A DNA stretch of 64,000 bases from Neoceratodus forsteri (Eukaryota > Chordata > Ceratodontiformes > Ceratodontidae): NCBI GenBank assembly GCA_016271365.2, contig CM057456.1, forward strand, positions 663,179,501-663,243,500, given 5' to 3'. This document shows positions 32,489 to 42,809 of the stretch, piece by piece; position 1 is the first letter of the stretch, and each line of letters begins with the position of its first letter. Made by a program: the position numbers and the translations under genes. The notes beneath the pieces are model-generated. The model was not told the origin of the DNA. It made no database searches and saw nothing but the letters and a program-made list of their open reading frames with translations.

Positions 32489-34560
32489 AAACAAGCATTT
32501 GTCAATGTCGAATGTTGATTGCGTTGGTCCGTTGAGCTCACTCAGTGGCCTTCTGTCAGTCGCTCATTGTGTTTCTCCCGGTGCTGCAGGCTCCTGTTTT
32601 GTACTGGGCTCCTGCCTGCATTGGCACCCTTTTCTGTCCACAAAGACATCTGCAGCTGTCCCGATAGAGCTCCGTTGAGGTGGGTCACTGCCCCTCTCTG
32701 ACTCACTCGTTCTGTTTTTCCTGGCACTGCAGAATGGCCTTTTGTACTGGGCTCCTGTCTCAGTTGGTGGCTTTTTCTGCCCACAAAGAAATCTGCTGTA
32801 GTCCCAACACAGGTCCTTTGAGCTTGCTCACTCCTCCTCTGTCACTCACTGGTTCCGTGTCTGCCGGAGCTACAGGCTGGCCTTTTGTACTGGGCTCCTG
32901 CCTGCATTGCTGCCTTTTTCTGCCCACAAAGAAATCTGCAGCAGTCATGATACAGCTCCGTTGAGCTCACTCACTCCCCCTCTCCCCCCTCACTCGCTTA
33001 TTCTGTTTCTCCCACCGCTGCAGGCTGCCCTTTTGTACTGGGCCCCTTGGTGCATTGCTGCCTTTTTCTGCCCACAAAGAAATTTGCAGCAGTCCCAACA
33101 GAGCTCCGTTGAGCTCACTCACTCCCCATCCCTCACTCGCTCGATCTGTGTCTCTCGCTGCTGTAGGCTGCCCTTTTGTACTGGGCTCCTTTTTTCTGCC
33201 GACAAAGAAATCTGCAGCAGTCCCAAGACAGCTCCATTGCAATTGCTCACTCCCCCTCTCTCATTTACTCATTTCATTTCTGCTGGCGCTGCTGGCTGGC
33301 CTTTTGTACTGGGTTCCTGCCTGCGTTGCTGCCTTCTTCTGCCCACAAAGAAATCTGCAGCAGTCACAATAGAGCTCCATTGAGCTCACTCACTCACTCC
33401 CCCTCTCTCACTCACTCATTCATTCTGTTTCTCCCACTGCTACAGGCTGCCCTTTTGTACTGGGCTTCTGCTTGCATTGGCACCTTTTTGCCCACAAAGA
33501 AATCCGCAGCTGTCCCGACAGAGCTCTGTTGAGGTCCACTCACTGCCTGTCTCACTCACTCATTCTGTTTCTCCTGGCACTGCAGGCTGCCATTTTGTAC
33601 TGGGCTCCTGCCTCTGTTGGCCTTTTTGCACACAAAGAAATCTGCAGCAGTCCCAACAGAGCTCCGCTGAGCTTGCTCACTCCCCCATCTCTCACTCGCT
33701 TGTTCTGTTTCTGCCAGCGCTGCATGCTGCCCTTTTGTACTGGACTCCTGCATGCATTGCTGCCTTTTTCTACCCACAAAGAGATCTGCAGCAGTCCTGA
33801 CACAGCTCCATTGAGGTCGCTCACTTCCCCTGTCACTCCCTCATTCCATTTCTGCCGCGCTGTAGGCTGGCCTTTTGTACTGGGCTCCTGCCTGGGTTGC
33901 CGCCTTTTCCTGCTGACAAAGAAATCTGCAGCAGTCACAATAGACCTCTGTTGAGTTTGCTCACTCCTCCTCTCTCACTCACTCATTCCGTTTCTGCTGG
34001 CGCTGCAGGCTGCCCTTTTGTACTGGCTCCTGCCTGCGTTGCTGCTTTTTTCTGCCCACAAAGAAATCCACAGCAGTTACAATAGAGCTCCGTTGAGGTC
34101 GCTCACTCCCCCTGTCTCACTCGCTCATTCTGTTTCTCCTGGTGCTGTAGGCCGCCCTTTTGTACTGGGCTCCTGCCTCTGTTGGCACCTTTTTCTGCTC
34201 ACAAACAAATCTGCAGCAGTCCCGACAGAGCTATATTGACCTCACTTACTCTCCCTCTGTCACTCGCTCGTTCCATTTCTGACAGAGCTGCAGGCTGCCC
34301 TGTTGTACTGGGCTCCTACATATGTTGCCACCCTTTTCTGCCCACAAAGAAATCTGCAGCAGTCATGATAGAGCTTCATTGAGCTCGCTCACTCCTCCTC
34401 TCTCAGTCACTCATTCTGTTTCTTCCGCCGCTGCAGGCTGCCCTTTTGTACTTGGCTCCTGCCTGCGTTGGCGCCTTTTCCTGCCCACAAAGAAATCTGC
34501 AGCAGTCCCGACAGAGCTCAGTTGAGCTCGGTCACTCCCCCCCTCCACTCGCTCAATCCT
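32489..34560 (+). repeat. 142-bp satellite, about 14 units
   Basis: The word TTTTGTACTGGGCTCCTGCC recurs at about 32601, 32738, 32883, 33033, 33173, 33301, 33453, 33595, 33733, 33873, 34015, 34159, 34301 and 34442, a mean period close to 142 bp. Each unit holds a T/C-rich run ending GCTGCAGGCTGCC, the constant word GCCCACAAAGAAATCTGCAG, and GACAGAGCTCCGTTGAGC followed by CACTC-type repeats. Units vary by indels, so long reading frames through the array shift phase and have no biological support. The left edge begins with ACAAGCATTTGTCAATG, also found at 59808. Confidence 0.9.
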
Positions 34561-34564
34561 AATC

Positions 34565-35915
34565 TGTCCCAAACACTGATTTCTGACAGCAACTACGGTA
34601 TTTTGCGCCAGAAGTGTGAAAACACATTTCAGCCAGGATGTAAAAAATGACAGCTGTACTGTGCATAAGGAGGTGTGGAAAAATGCCAGTGTTGAAAATG
34701 TGGCGTGAAAATATTACTAATTTGTGAAGTTACAAGGGTGCGTGGAAACTGCACAATGCATGCTCATAACACAGTCATGTTATGGAGTTTCATCACAACA
34801 TTTTCAACACAGGCAATATAGGACCTCTGCTCATTAACAGTATCGGTGTAATTTTCTTAATGTGTCCCGAACACTGATTTCCCACAGCAATCTCGCAATT
34901 GTGTGTCAGAAAGTGAAAACACGTTTCTGCCAGGATGTGAAAAATGACAGCTGCATTGTTCATAAGGAGGTCTGGAAAAAATGGCAATGTTGAAAATCTG
35001 GAGTGAAAATATTGCAAAGTTGCGAAGGTACGAGCTTGCTTGGAAACTGTGCAAAGCACACTCGTAGCACACTCATTTTATGGACTTTTATCAGCAAATT
35101 TTCAACATACACATTTTAGAACCTCTGCTAATGAACAGTGTCACTGTCATTTTCATTATGTGTCCCAAACACGGATTTCCCACAGCAACTGTGCTATTCG
35201 CACTGGAAGTGCGAAAACACATTTCAGCCAGGATCTGAAAAATGACAGCTGTACTGTTCGTAAGGAGGTGCAGAACAATGGCAATGTTGAAAATATGGAG
35301 TGAAAACATTATAAATTCGCGAACTTACGAGTATGTGTGCAAACTGCGCAATGCACACTCGTAACACAGTCATTTTATGGAGTATTGGCACCAAATTTTC
35401 AACATAGGCATTTTAGGACCTCTGCTAGTGTCACTGTCATTTTCATAATCTGTCCTGAACACTGATTTCTCACAGCGACCGCGCTATTTTGTGCCGGAAG
35501 TATGAAAACAGATTTTGGCCAGGATGTGAAAAATGACAGCTGTACTGTTCCAAGGAGGTGTGGAAAAATGCCAATGTTTGAAAATGTGGCATGAAAATAT
35601 TGTAGATTTGTGAAGTTACAAGCGTGCATAGCAACTGCGCAATGCATGCTCAAAAAACAGTCATTTATTTGGATTCTTTCCACCGAATTTGCAGCATAGG
35701 CTTTTTGAGAGCTCACCTCACGAACACTGTCACTGTCCTTTCGTTACTCGGTCCCAAAAGGTGATTCCATGCAGTGACCCCAAAATCACATTTTGGGGCT
35801 GATTAACACCATGACAGTGGCAGAATTCATGAGAAGGGGTCCCAAAAACCCCATGTTGAAAATTTGGTGCCAAAATTCCAAAAAATGACTGAGATATGCA
35901 TCAAAGTTGAAAAAA
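34565..35915 (+). repeat. ~298-bp satellite, about 4.5 units
   Basis: TGTCCCRAACACTGATTT starts units at 34565, 34861, 35161 and 35451, and a diverged fifth begins at about 35750. Each unit holds ACAGCAA, GAAAACACATTTCAGCCAGG, AAAATGACAGCTG, GGAGGTG, ATGTTGAAAAT, GTGAAAATATT, TGCACAATGCA-type words and CTCGTAACACAGTCAT. It directly follows the 142-bp array. One further unit is at about 60300-60600. Confidence 0.9.
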
Positions 35916-36244
35916 AAACCAATTAATTTCATTATACAGATTACTGGCATTTCCTCAGTTCGTGGTTGGTTTTGAAGAGTGCAGACGTCCTCCCAGTCCA
36001 CCGAAGATCATCACGCCGGACTCTGGAGATAAGTATGGGGTGAGGGGGTGGGGTGTGGGGAGGCAGGGTGTGCAGTGGGAGGGTGCGGATTGTGGGAGGG
36101 GGCAGGGAGACAGCAAGGGACAGTTTTTTTTTTACAGGGTACAAGAATAAAACCATAGCAGGATGTTTTTTTTTTCTTTCAGGACCATTTGGCACACTAG
36201 GGTGGGCTCCCAGCATGCCAACACAGTATTTTTTTGGGGGGCAG
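35916..36244. other. No gene recognised; G-rich stretch
   Basis: A G/T-rich run at 36035-36120 and T/G homopolymers near 36126, 36170 and 36231. Frames here are composition artefacts. Confidence 0.4.
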
Positions 36245-36565
36245 CTGTAGCCGATGGGGGATAGGGCAGCCCCGTCGGCACAAAAGGGGGGCACAAGAGC
36301 CAAAGGGGATTGGGCACACCTTCGGCACAAGTCTACTGGGTGTTGGGGGGGATTATACCAACAGGAAGTGGGATCCCCCATTGGCAAATTAACCTTTGGG
36401 GGGAATTATGCCGACGGCAAGTGTGCTCCGTCGGGCAAAATACTTTGGCTGGGGCAACCCTGTTGGCAAATGAAACTTTTTGGGGACATAATGCTGTGGG
36501 GGATTGGGCATTCCTCTGGCACAGAAAGAAATGGGGTGGGACATGCCAATGGGGACTGGGCTGCC
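36245..36565 (+). repeat. Tandem hairpin-forming repeats
   Basis: Repeats contain GGGGGGAATTATGCCGACGGC and GGCAAATTAACTTT-type words. Several units form stems: GCCGATGGGG (36250-36259) with CCCCGTCGGC (36270-36279), and GCCGACGG (36410-36417) with CCGTCGGGC (36428-36436). Weaker versions lie near 36355-36385 and 36545-36572. Spacing is irregular, 54-135 bp. Confidence 0.6.
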
Positions 36566-37723
36566 CGTCAGCAAGCTGGATGGGGAATTCAAGGAGAGCC
36601 CTGCTATGAAGGGTCACTTCCTCATTGCAGCGGATGATGCTGCAATGACGAGGTGGCCCCTGATTGCAGTGGCTAAAACTTTAGAAGGTTGTGGCACGCT
36701 GGCTGAACTAGTGTCAGCAGCAGCATGCCACACCATTGGGGATAGCAGGCCAAGCCTTTAAAGGCTGTGGGGGCATTGTCCATAACAGTGTTGCACCTCC
36801 ACAACCTGCTTCTTGAAAAAGTTGCCACAATATGTTTCTTGCACGTGTGTGCAATCAACATAATGACTGTGTCCCCAGCCCGGTGGTGCTGAGGGTTGAG
36901 GTGCTGGATGCCACACCTCGTGCCATGCCGGCGACCAGGGTTTGGGAATGTTTGGGTTGTCGGGGGTCGGTGGGGCGGGGGAGAGAGGATTGACTGTCCA
37001 TGGGACTGCTCTCCTCTCTCAGGCAGGAATCCAAGGGTAGTCCAGTGCGGCAGCAGCCCACGGTGGAGACTAGCAGCACTGCTACGCACCAGAGTTCACA
37101 CACTAAAGGGCGATGTCTGGCAGCTTCCTTTCTGACGTGGGTGGGAGCACCTACATTGGGGCTGGGCAGCATTGCACGTCCCACGTCAGTGGGGGGCGTA
37201 ACCAAGAACACATGAAAAACCCGGCTCCAAGGATCAGCCGATGGAACCGATCCTCCATGCTCTATGCCGGGGTTTCCCTAGCTTGCCTTCAATTTCCGCG
37301 GGCCCACTCCTCGTCTGATGCCAGAGTCTGCCTTGAAGAGTGCCCCAAGTAGGTGACCTACCCTGGATAGGGTTAGCCGGAGGTGCTGGCGCCAGCGAGG
37401 AGGGAGAGAGGAGGCATAGCGTGGGATCCTCAGGCGGGCAGGACAAGGATGGGATGCCTGAGAGAGGACCTTGGAGCCATGACAGGAGTGAAACAAAGTT
37501 GACAAAAAGAAAAAATAATGACTGTGGATACTAGGGCAAAATTCTCTCAGGTGCAGAGGAGTAATTTTAGTGTCAAGGTTGGTGGGGACAACATTACTCT
37601 CAACCAGCCTTGGATTGTGAGTGTGGTGCTACCCACCAAAAAGTAAATCCTTTATGGAAAAATACAATTTCTAGCAACATACGTTTGAAAGCTAATACAT
37701 ACAGGGAAAACACTAAAGACACT
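36566..37723. other. No gene recognised
   Basis: GC-moderate DNA with overlapping frames of 60-140 codons on both strands. None has domain motifs, codon pattern or similarity to other window features. It contains CpG-bearing words such as GGCGCCAGCG (37389-37398). Confidence 0.35.
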
Positions 37724-38070
37724 GCAGGAGACCATATGCTGACTGGCACAGCTCACCTCTCACCTCCTTTGCCAGCTGCCAAATGGGAAGACATGGAGCA
37801 TGCGTCCGATGTACAGTACAGGCTGCATGTCCATCTCCTGTATTGTACAGGGAGGGCAGACTGTGTACTATACAGGGTGCATGGTCCCTGTGCAGTACAC
37901 AGGCCACACTCTCTCTGTTCAGTACATGATCCATCTGCACTTCCTGTACAATACAGGAGATGTATGCATGCCATGTATTGTACATTGGACATGTGCTCCA
38001 TGTGTTCCCATTTGGTGTCCAACTGAGGAGGTGAGAGGTGGGCTGTGTTGGTTGCCATATGGTCTCCCGC
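37724..38070. mobile_element. Foldback element, ~350 bp, arms over 120 bp
   Basis: The left end GCAGGAGACCATATG (37724) pairs with CATATGGTCTCCCGC (38056-38070). Further in, CACCTCTCACCTCC pairs with GGAGGTGAGAGGTG, CAAATGGGAAGACATGGAGC with GCTCCATGTGTTCCCATTTG, and CTCCTGTATTGTACAGG with CCTGTACAATACAGGAG. The whole unit thus folds into one long imperfect hairpin around 37865-37915. Open frames on both strands are consequences of the symmetry. No protein is encoded. Confidence 0.8.
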
Positions 38071-38164
38071 CACACCAGCCCATTAGGTAAAGGAGGGTTG
38101 GTTGCCAATTTAACCCATGTTTTAAACTCCCTAGTGCTGTCACTGGCTGCTTGTTCCTCTTTAT

Positions 38165-38201
38165 TGTGTTTAAAGCAGCAGTTACTGCTGCTTTAAACAC
38201 A
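38165..38201. repeat. Perfect palindrome, 17-bp arms, 3-nt loop
   Basis: TGTGTTTAAAGCAGCAG, then TTA, then CTGCTGCTTTAAACACA. It lies 95 bp from the end of the foldback element and just before a CR1 3' piece. Confidence 0.95.
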
Positions 38202-38214
38202 TTCTGGAAGTAGA

Positions 38215-38585
38215 AACAGCTACACATAGAAACTTCAAGTACCTCAAGGGAATAAACAAAGTCCAAGAGGGGAGCATCTTTCAGAAAAAGAGATGTGCAA
38301 GAACAAGGTGGCACAATTTGAAGATGGGGGGGGATGGCTCAAGGGCAATGTGAGGAATTATTTTTTCATGGAAAGGGTGGTGGACGCATGGAACTGCCTT
38401 TCTGAGGGTGTTGTGGGGTCAAAAACAGTGGGGGAATTCAAGAATGCATGGGGCAAACAAGGCAATTATAGTGGTGGGCTGGAGGAAGTAGGCTGTTGGT
38501 TAAATAGAATCTGCAGGGTATCCAATAGGTAGGGAAATGGGCAAACTATGTGGTCCAAGCAGTCCTTATCTGAGTGTCTAAGTCT
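38215..38585 (+). mobile_element. CR1 3' terminal fragment
   Basis: Strongly 5'-truncated. It encodes the last CR1 domain: NYFFMERVVDAWNCLSEGVVGSKTVGEFKNAWG, matching the CR1-B C-terminus (YFFTERVVDVWNSFPERVVGSK). It is followed by the 3' UTR (GGCAAACTATGTGGTCC, found in antisense in CR1-B at about 20480) and ends in TCTAAGTCTATGG. Confidence 0.85.
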
Positions 38586-38890
38586 ATGGTTCACCTACAC
38601 TGGGCATTTTTTTTTTTGTTTGCAAAACAAAAAACAAAATACCCCCACCTTTCAAGCCCTCCAACAGTATCTATACCACTTCTTCCACAGTCCACTCACC
38701 TGCAGGGTTTGATTTAATTTTAATTAATTTAGCTCTGGTAACATAACACAGAAGAAAACACTGGAGTTGCATGTTAGGCTAACCATTTAACTACCCAGCC
38801 CCCATCCCCACACCCACCCAGCCAGCATAGAACAGCACAGCAGCCCCTACCAAACCAGACAATCGGGGTTCAGTCGGCTGTAGCAAACCA

Positions 38891-39155
38891 CTTCGACAAC
38901 AAAGTTGTCGAAGGACTTGACAGCGACAACAGTTTGTCGACAGTGATCACATCGTCATAATAAATGTTTCGAGGATCGCAACAGCGCAACACAAGATTTA
39001 GTGTTTGTGACGGGGGGCTCTGCCACCACGCCCCCCAGAATTATAGATTCTTAACTTTGGAAGGAGCAGATGTCAGGGGAGAGCGGCAAACACTGGCAGT
39101 TGGCATCTCAGACATTCATTGCAACAATCCATTCAACAATGTGGTTGTCGAATGG
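38891..39155. repeat. Segment bounded by two related hairpins
   Basis: CTTCGACAAC-AAA-GTTGTCGAAG (38891-38913) is a perfect stem. CCATTCAACAA...TTGTCGAATGG (39129-39155) is a stem with one G-T wobble. Both contain the GTTGTCGAA core. The 265-bp segment between has no frame. It could be a short DNA element with subterminal hairpins. Confidence 0.55.
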
Positions 39156-40555
39156 GTTGTGTCACTGTGAGGGTTTCATTGTAACTGCATCGCTGTTACA
39201 AAGGTACACTGGCTCAGAGTCAGGCAGCACATGGGAGAGATACTAGACAGTACAGCATTGACTGACTACAGACAGTAGACAGGACCAACACAGCACAACA
39301 GGGAAGACCACCAGTAAACATAATAATTACAATTAAACACCACCTACCCTTGCCTTCTTGCATACTAGAGCTATGTTAACTCAAGTTGAGAAGCTAATCG
39401 TGCTGTTTTTCTGTGCTGGTGGTCACTGGTAGAGGTGTAGAGCCACTGCCCCACTCCTGTCCAGACACACTACACTACAGGAAGAGAGAATGCTTTGCAG
39501 ACTGCAGAAGGCTTCTTTTCCCAGGCACTCCTTGACCCTGACTGGCACCAAATTAAATGGCCAATAGTGTGTGTGGTCCCTGGCAGCTCAGAACTGCCCC
39601 GACTGCAGACTGGAATTCCCTTCCACCACCTCCTCTGTTTCTTGCAGCAGTTTTGTGCATAGCGTCTCCCCCCATGGCATGAGTATTGTTGTTGCTGCCC
39701 CCAATCACTGCTCACCCCACCCACAACCCACCGCTCCAGCACCTCCAGTAACCAGACTCAGTCCTACCAGTTAGTTTCTGCTTGTAGCCACCGCCTCATA
39801 ATCAGTCTGCTGTCCTCTCCTCTCTGCTCCAAACTTTTCCAGTCTCTGTGTCCAGGCAGACAGTTCCATAGGCTCACTCAGTGCAACCCAACACTCCAAC
39901 TGACCAACCAAAATTCAGTCACTAATAGCAGGCGGGCCCCACCCTGCTGCACCACTGCCTGACTGACTCCAGAGTCCCACATGAAGCAGACAACTTGAGG
40001 CATTGGGCAAGCAAAGTGGTGTAGGTAGCTCCTGAATGAGGCAGGCAGATGTGGCAGCATTCAGAAAGGCAGACAGGAGGGATGAGATGCACCAAACATG
40101 ACAGCACCATGGTCTTGACGCCAGCTCATCCTGACTCTTCACTCGCTGTTGGCAGCGGTGCATGTTTACACTACTTCCAGGTGTGATGACTGCAGTCTGT
40201 CACTTTCTCCCTTCCTGCAACAACCCAATCCTACTCCTCCCAGTTCCGGTCAGGCCAGTTTGTGAAAAAATGTTCCCCCTCACTCTGTCATCCTCACCTG
40301 CCTGTCTGTCTGTCACTCTCTCACGACTCTCACCAGTGAAACCCGAACCCCCCAACCACAGCAGGCTCCATAGTCCCTCCTAGCCCACAGCAGGCAGCAG
40401 CGGCAAGGTAAGGGGCTGAATGTTGGGGGTGACAAATGTGATCACCAAAATTGTTGGGGGGGACTTGTGCCCCCCTTCCCTCCCTATAATTACTCCCCTG
40501 CTCAGTTGTAAACAATATTTCCATCTGTTCTTGTCAGTCTACCCCCTTGCTCAGT
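39156..40555. other. No gene recognised
   Basis: 1.4 kb of mixed sequence rich in CCACC, CTGTC and CAGCAG words. No conserved frame, no tandem structure and no match to other repeats here. Confidence 0.35.
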
Positions 40556-40752
40556 ATATTATTGGTATATTACTACTTCACGCATTAGTCAAGTATTCTC
40601 CTGGGAGGGGATTAGATCCTCAGTTGGGAAAGCCTGCTCATTCCATGACGGGATGCTCTAACCACTAGACCATTACAACGGTAACTGTTTCTGATGCAAA
40701 CTGTTTCATAGGGATGTATTAGTGCTCTGACCACTAGGCCACCGCAAGGGTA
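40556..40752 (-). mobile_element. tRNA-derived SINE with two tandem tRNA-like heads
   Basis: On the minus strand, GTAATGGTCTAGTGGTTAGAGCA (about 40675 downward) is a pol III A box of tRNA-Glu/Asp type, and GAGGATCTAATCCCC (about 40623-40609) fits a B box. A second head, GCGGTGGCCTAGTGGTCAGAG, lies just upstream (about 40746-40725), with no B box visible. The anticodon arm is not tRNA-like enough for a functional gene. There is no clear tail. Confidence 0.6.
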
Positions 40753-40897
40753 ACTAGTATAAAAGTAACTGTTTCAGAGGGCTGTTGCTTAATACTGGAG
40801 CCATTAGTAAGGGCTTAGCATGCATTTTGTGAGGGGATATCAGGGTTTAGGGGAAGGGGGGGTGGTGGTCAGGGTGGAGTAATGGAGGCCGGGGAGG

Positions 40898-41143
40898 ATG
40901 GAGGAGTACAAGAAATGGGCAGGGGTCTTATGGGGGAGAGCAGGAGCAAAGAGGATAGTAGGGTGTAATGGATGTGGTGCTGTGGTTTTTATTGATATGC
41001 TGTGGAAAGTAGGGTTTTGCCCAATATGCAGCAGACTGATACATCTAGAAGCAGAAGTCTGGAAGCTGAGGAGGGAGATGTGGGGTAGATGCATGGGAAG
41101 TATGGGCAGGGGAAACAACATGAGTGGCAGCAAAAGATGGTAG
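40898..41143 (+). pseudogene. CR1-C ORF1: CxxC zinc finger and coiled coil
   Basis: VGCNGCGAVVFIDMLWKVGF, then CPICSRLIHLEAEVWKLRRE. Two CxxC pairs about 20 residues apart form the zinc-binding unit of CR1 ORF1, followed by a leucine-heptad helix that would self-associate and bind RNA (family knowledge). The frame closes at about 41143. The rest of ORF1 is scattered over frames. Confidence 0.75.
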
Positions 41144-41919
41144 GGGAAGGATTCAGTTAATGGGAGATACAAGATCACTTCCAGGGTTGTTTGGGGGATA
41201 AGAGATGGCAGATGGGTTACAGGGAAACTAGGGGAATAAGGAAGCGATTAAGTAGGAGGAAAATGGTGGGGTGAATAAGCAGGAGGAAAATAATAAAGGG
41301 AAAAGTAGGGAGACTATTGGTTGCATGTACTTCAGCGGAGGTGAGGTAAGCCTGTGGAATATGTATACAACCTTGAGGAGTCTGATGGACACAGGTACGC
41401 AAGAGAGGGAGGGGACCAAAGAGGATAGGAAGGGGGAGAGGAGGGGGAGGAGTGATGGGATCGAAGGAAGAAAAGAGAATGCACAAGCAGGTGGGGAGAT
41501 GGGGAAGGAAGGTATGGAGGGGGCTAATACAGATAATTTGGGGAACCAGAGGGGTGACAAGACTTAGAGTAGACAAAGAGGGGAGAGAATGCAAGGGATT
41601 GTGGAGGATAGAAGGAGGAGTTGGAGAAGAGTTAAGTGGGGGGCTGATGAGGTGGGATAATGGTTGGGAGGTGCCCTAAGAATCCTAGCAGAGATGACAG
41701 ATAGGGGTGCAAGAGGGGGAAATGGGCAAGATGATACTTATAAGGGGAGGACAATATCAAATATTGGGTGACTGAGACAAACACCCCAGCAAATGGGATA
41801 GACAGAGGGGGGAAACAGGCAAACTGAGCAGGAGGGTACAATAGAGGGGGGATAAAGCTGGGTGAAGGAGAAGGACAGAAAATTGCTGGACACAGAAAAG
41901 CGAGGAATCCATGGACTGC

Positions 41920-42440
41920 AGGGGGGCTGAGGACAGTAAGATTCTTTTATTGGGGACTTTATAATTAGAGGAATCAAATGGGGGAGGGAGAAGGAAGAAA
42001 GAGCTCTATTAGGTCTGAGTGCATGCTGGGCATTCCGGCACTTAAGGCAGCACACTTAGTAAACACCTTAGTCAGGAAACATGGGGGACTCCCCACATCG
42101 TGGTCCATTTGGACACAAATGATCTGGAGGACAACTGTGTGATGGAAGTACAGGCTGGATTCAGGGGGTTGGCAGGGATTTGTCAAGAGGAGGGGGACAC
42201 TCTTTTTCTGAAGTCCTGCCAGTGCCAAAGGCCAGCATGATAGGAAGGGGAAAATTGAGGAATCCAATTGGCTGAGGAGGTGGTTTAAAGAAAAGGGTTT
42301 TGGTCTGGTGAGAGTGAGTGGGACATGGGATAACATAGAGCTTTATGCACCCGATAGGCTGCATCTAAGTAAGGGGGGGCACAGGGGTTCTGAAAGACAA
42401 ATTGGTTGGCTACATTTGGGACAGTCTGCATTTAAATTGA
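41920..42440 (+). pseudogene. CR1-C ORF1: SGNH esterase remnant
   Basis: Across shifting frames I read GDFIIRGIK (position of the GDS nucleophile block, Ser replaced), then VHLDTNDLEDN (the HxGTND block with Gly replaced), then SEVLPVP in another frame and YAPDRLHLSKGG (the DGLHLS Asp-His block). The order and spacing match the esterase domain known in CR1 ORF1 proteins. The nucleophile change and frameshifts make it inactive. Confidence 0.7.
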
Positions 42441-42488
42441 ATTGGGGGCAGCAGAGAATAGCCTAGCGGGCACCCCCCCTGCATAAAG

Positions 42489-42742
42489 AAAGCACCACTG
42501 TTCATTGACAGCAAATCTGCTGCCATCCCCTACAGTGACGACACAATGCCGACACGAGGTATTGTGCTGTCCCACACTCCATGCAATTATATATTATCAA
42601 CTCCAGGTCGGAGTTGTTTCAGTAAAGGAGCAGAATACCAGGAGATGCAGCATCAATGAAATCTGGACCATTACAGCGACTTTCACTGTAAAGGTCTTTT
42701 TATGGGGCTTGCTGTTTGGTGTCACTATGCCGTTGGCCACCG
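42489..42742. mobile_element. 254-bp insert with 10-bp target duplication in CR1-C
   Basis: CTGCATAAAG at 42479-42488 is repeated exactly at 42743-42752 and CR1-C sequence lies outside both. The insert has no terminal inverted repeats that I can see, no A/B box and no frame. It shares the words AACTCCAGGTC and CCGTTGGC with the region near 51870-51990. Unclassified non-autonomous element. Confidence 0.7.
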
Positions 42743-42809
42743 CTGCATAAAGGTGCAGGTAGGGCAGGAAGGGATGGCAGGAAGGAAGGGGGTATATGGT
42801 GGAAAGGAT

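Noticed and set aside
32519..34525. Many 60-160 codon frames rich in TKKSAAV and HKEICSS words
   Set aside because: They are translations of the 142-bp satellite in all phases; the unit length varies and is not a multiple of three, so no frame is maintained.
30973..35915. CRISPR-like or other prokaryotic repeat array
   Set aside because: Units are long, contiguous and diverged, with no spacers, and the sequence is clearly eukaryotic.
35941..36640. Frames of 60-148 codons on both strands
   Set aside because: They follow G-rich runs and hairpin repeats; symmetry of the repeats makes open frames on both strands.
36566..37723. Putative host gene on the minus strand (about 138 codons)
   Set aside because: No motif, no intron signals that I can pair, and equally long frames on the other strand.
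37610..38108. Frames of 96-138 codons on both strands with similar protein text
   Set aside because: The element is an inverted repeat, so the two strands give similar frames. There is no independent evidence of a protein.
40560..40752. Functional tRNA gene
   Set aside because: A and B boxes are present but the acceptor stem, anticodon arm and spacing do not fold as a tRNA; SINE origin explains it better.
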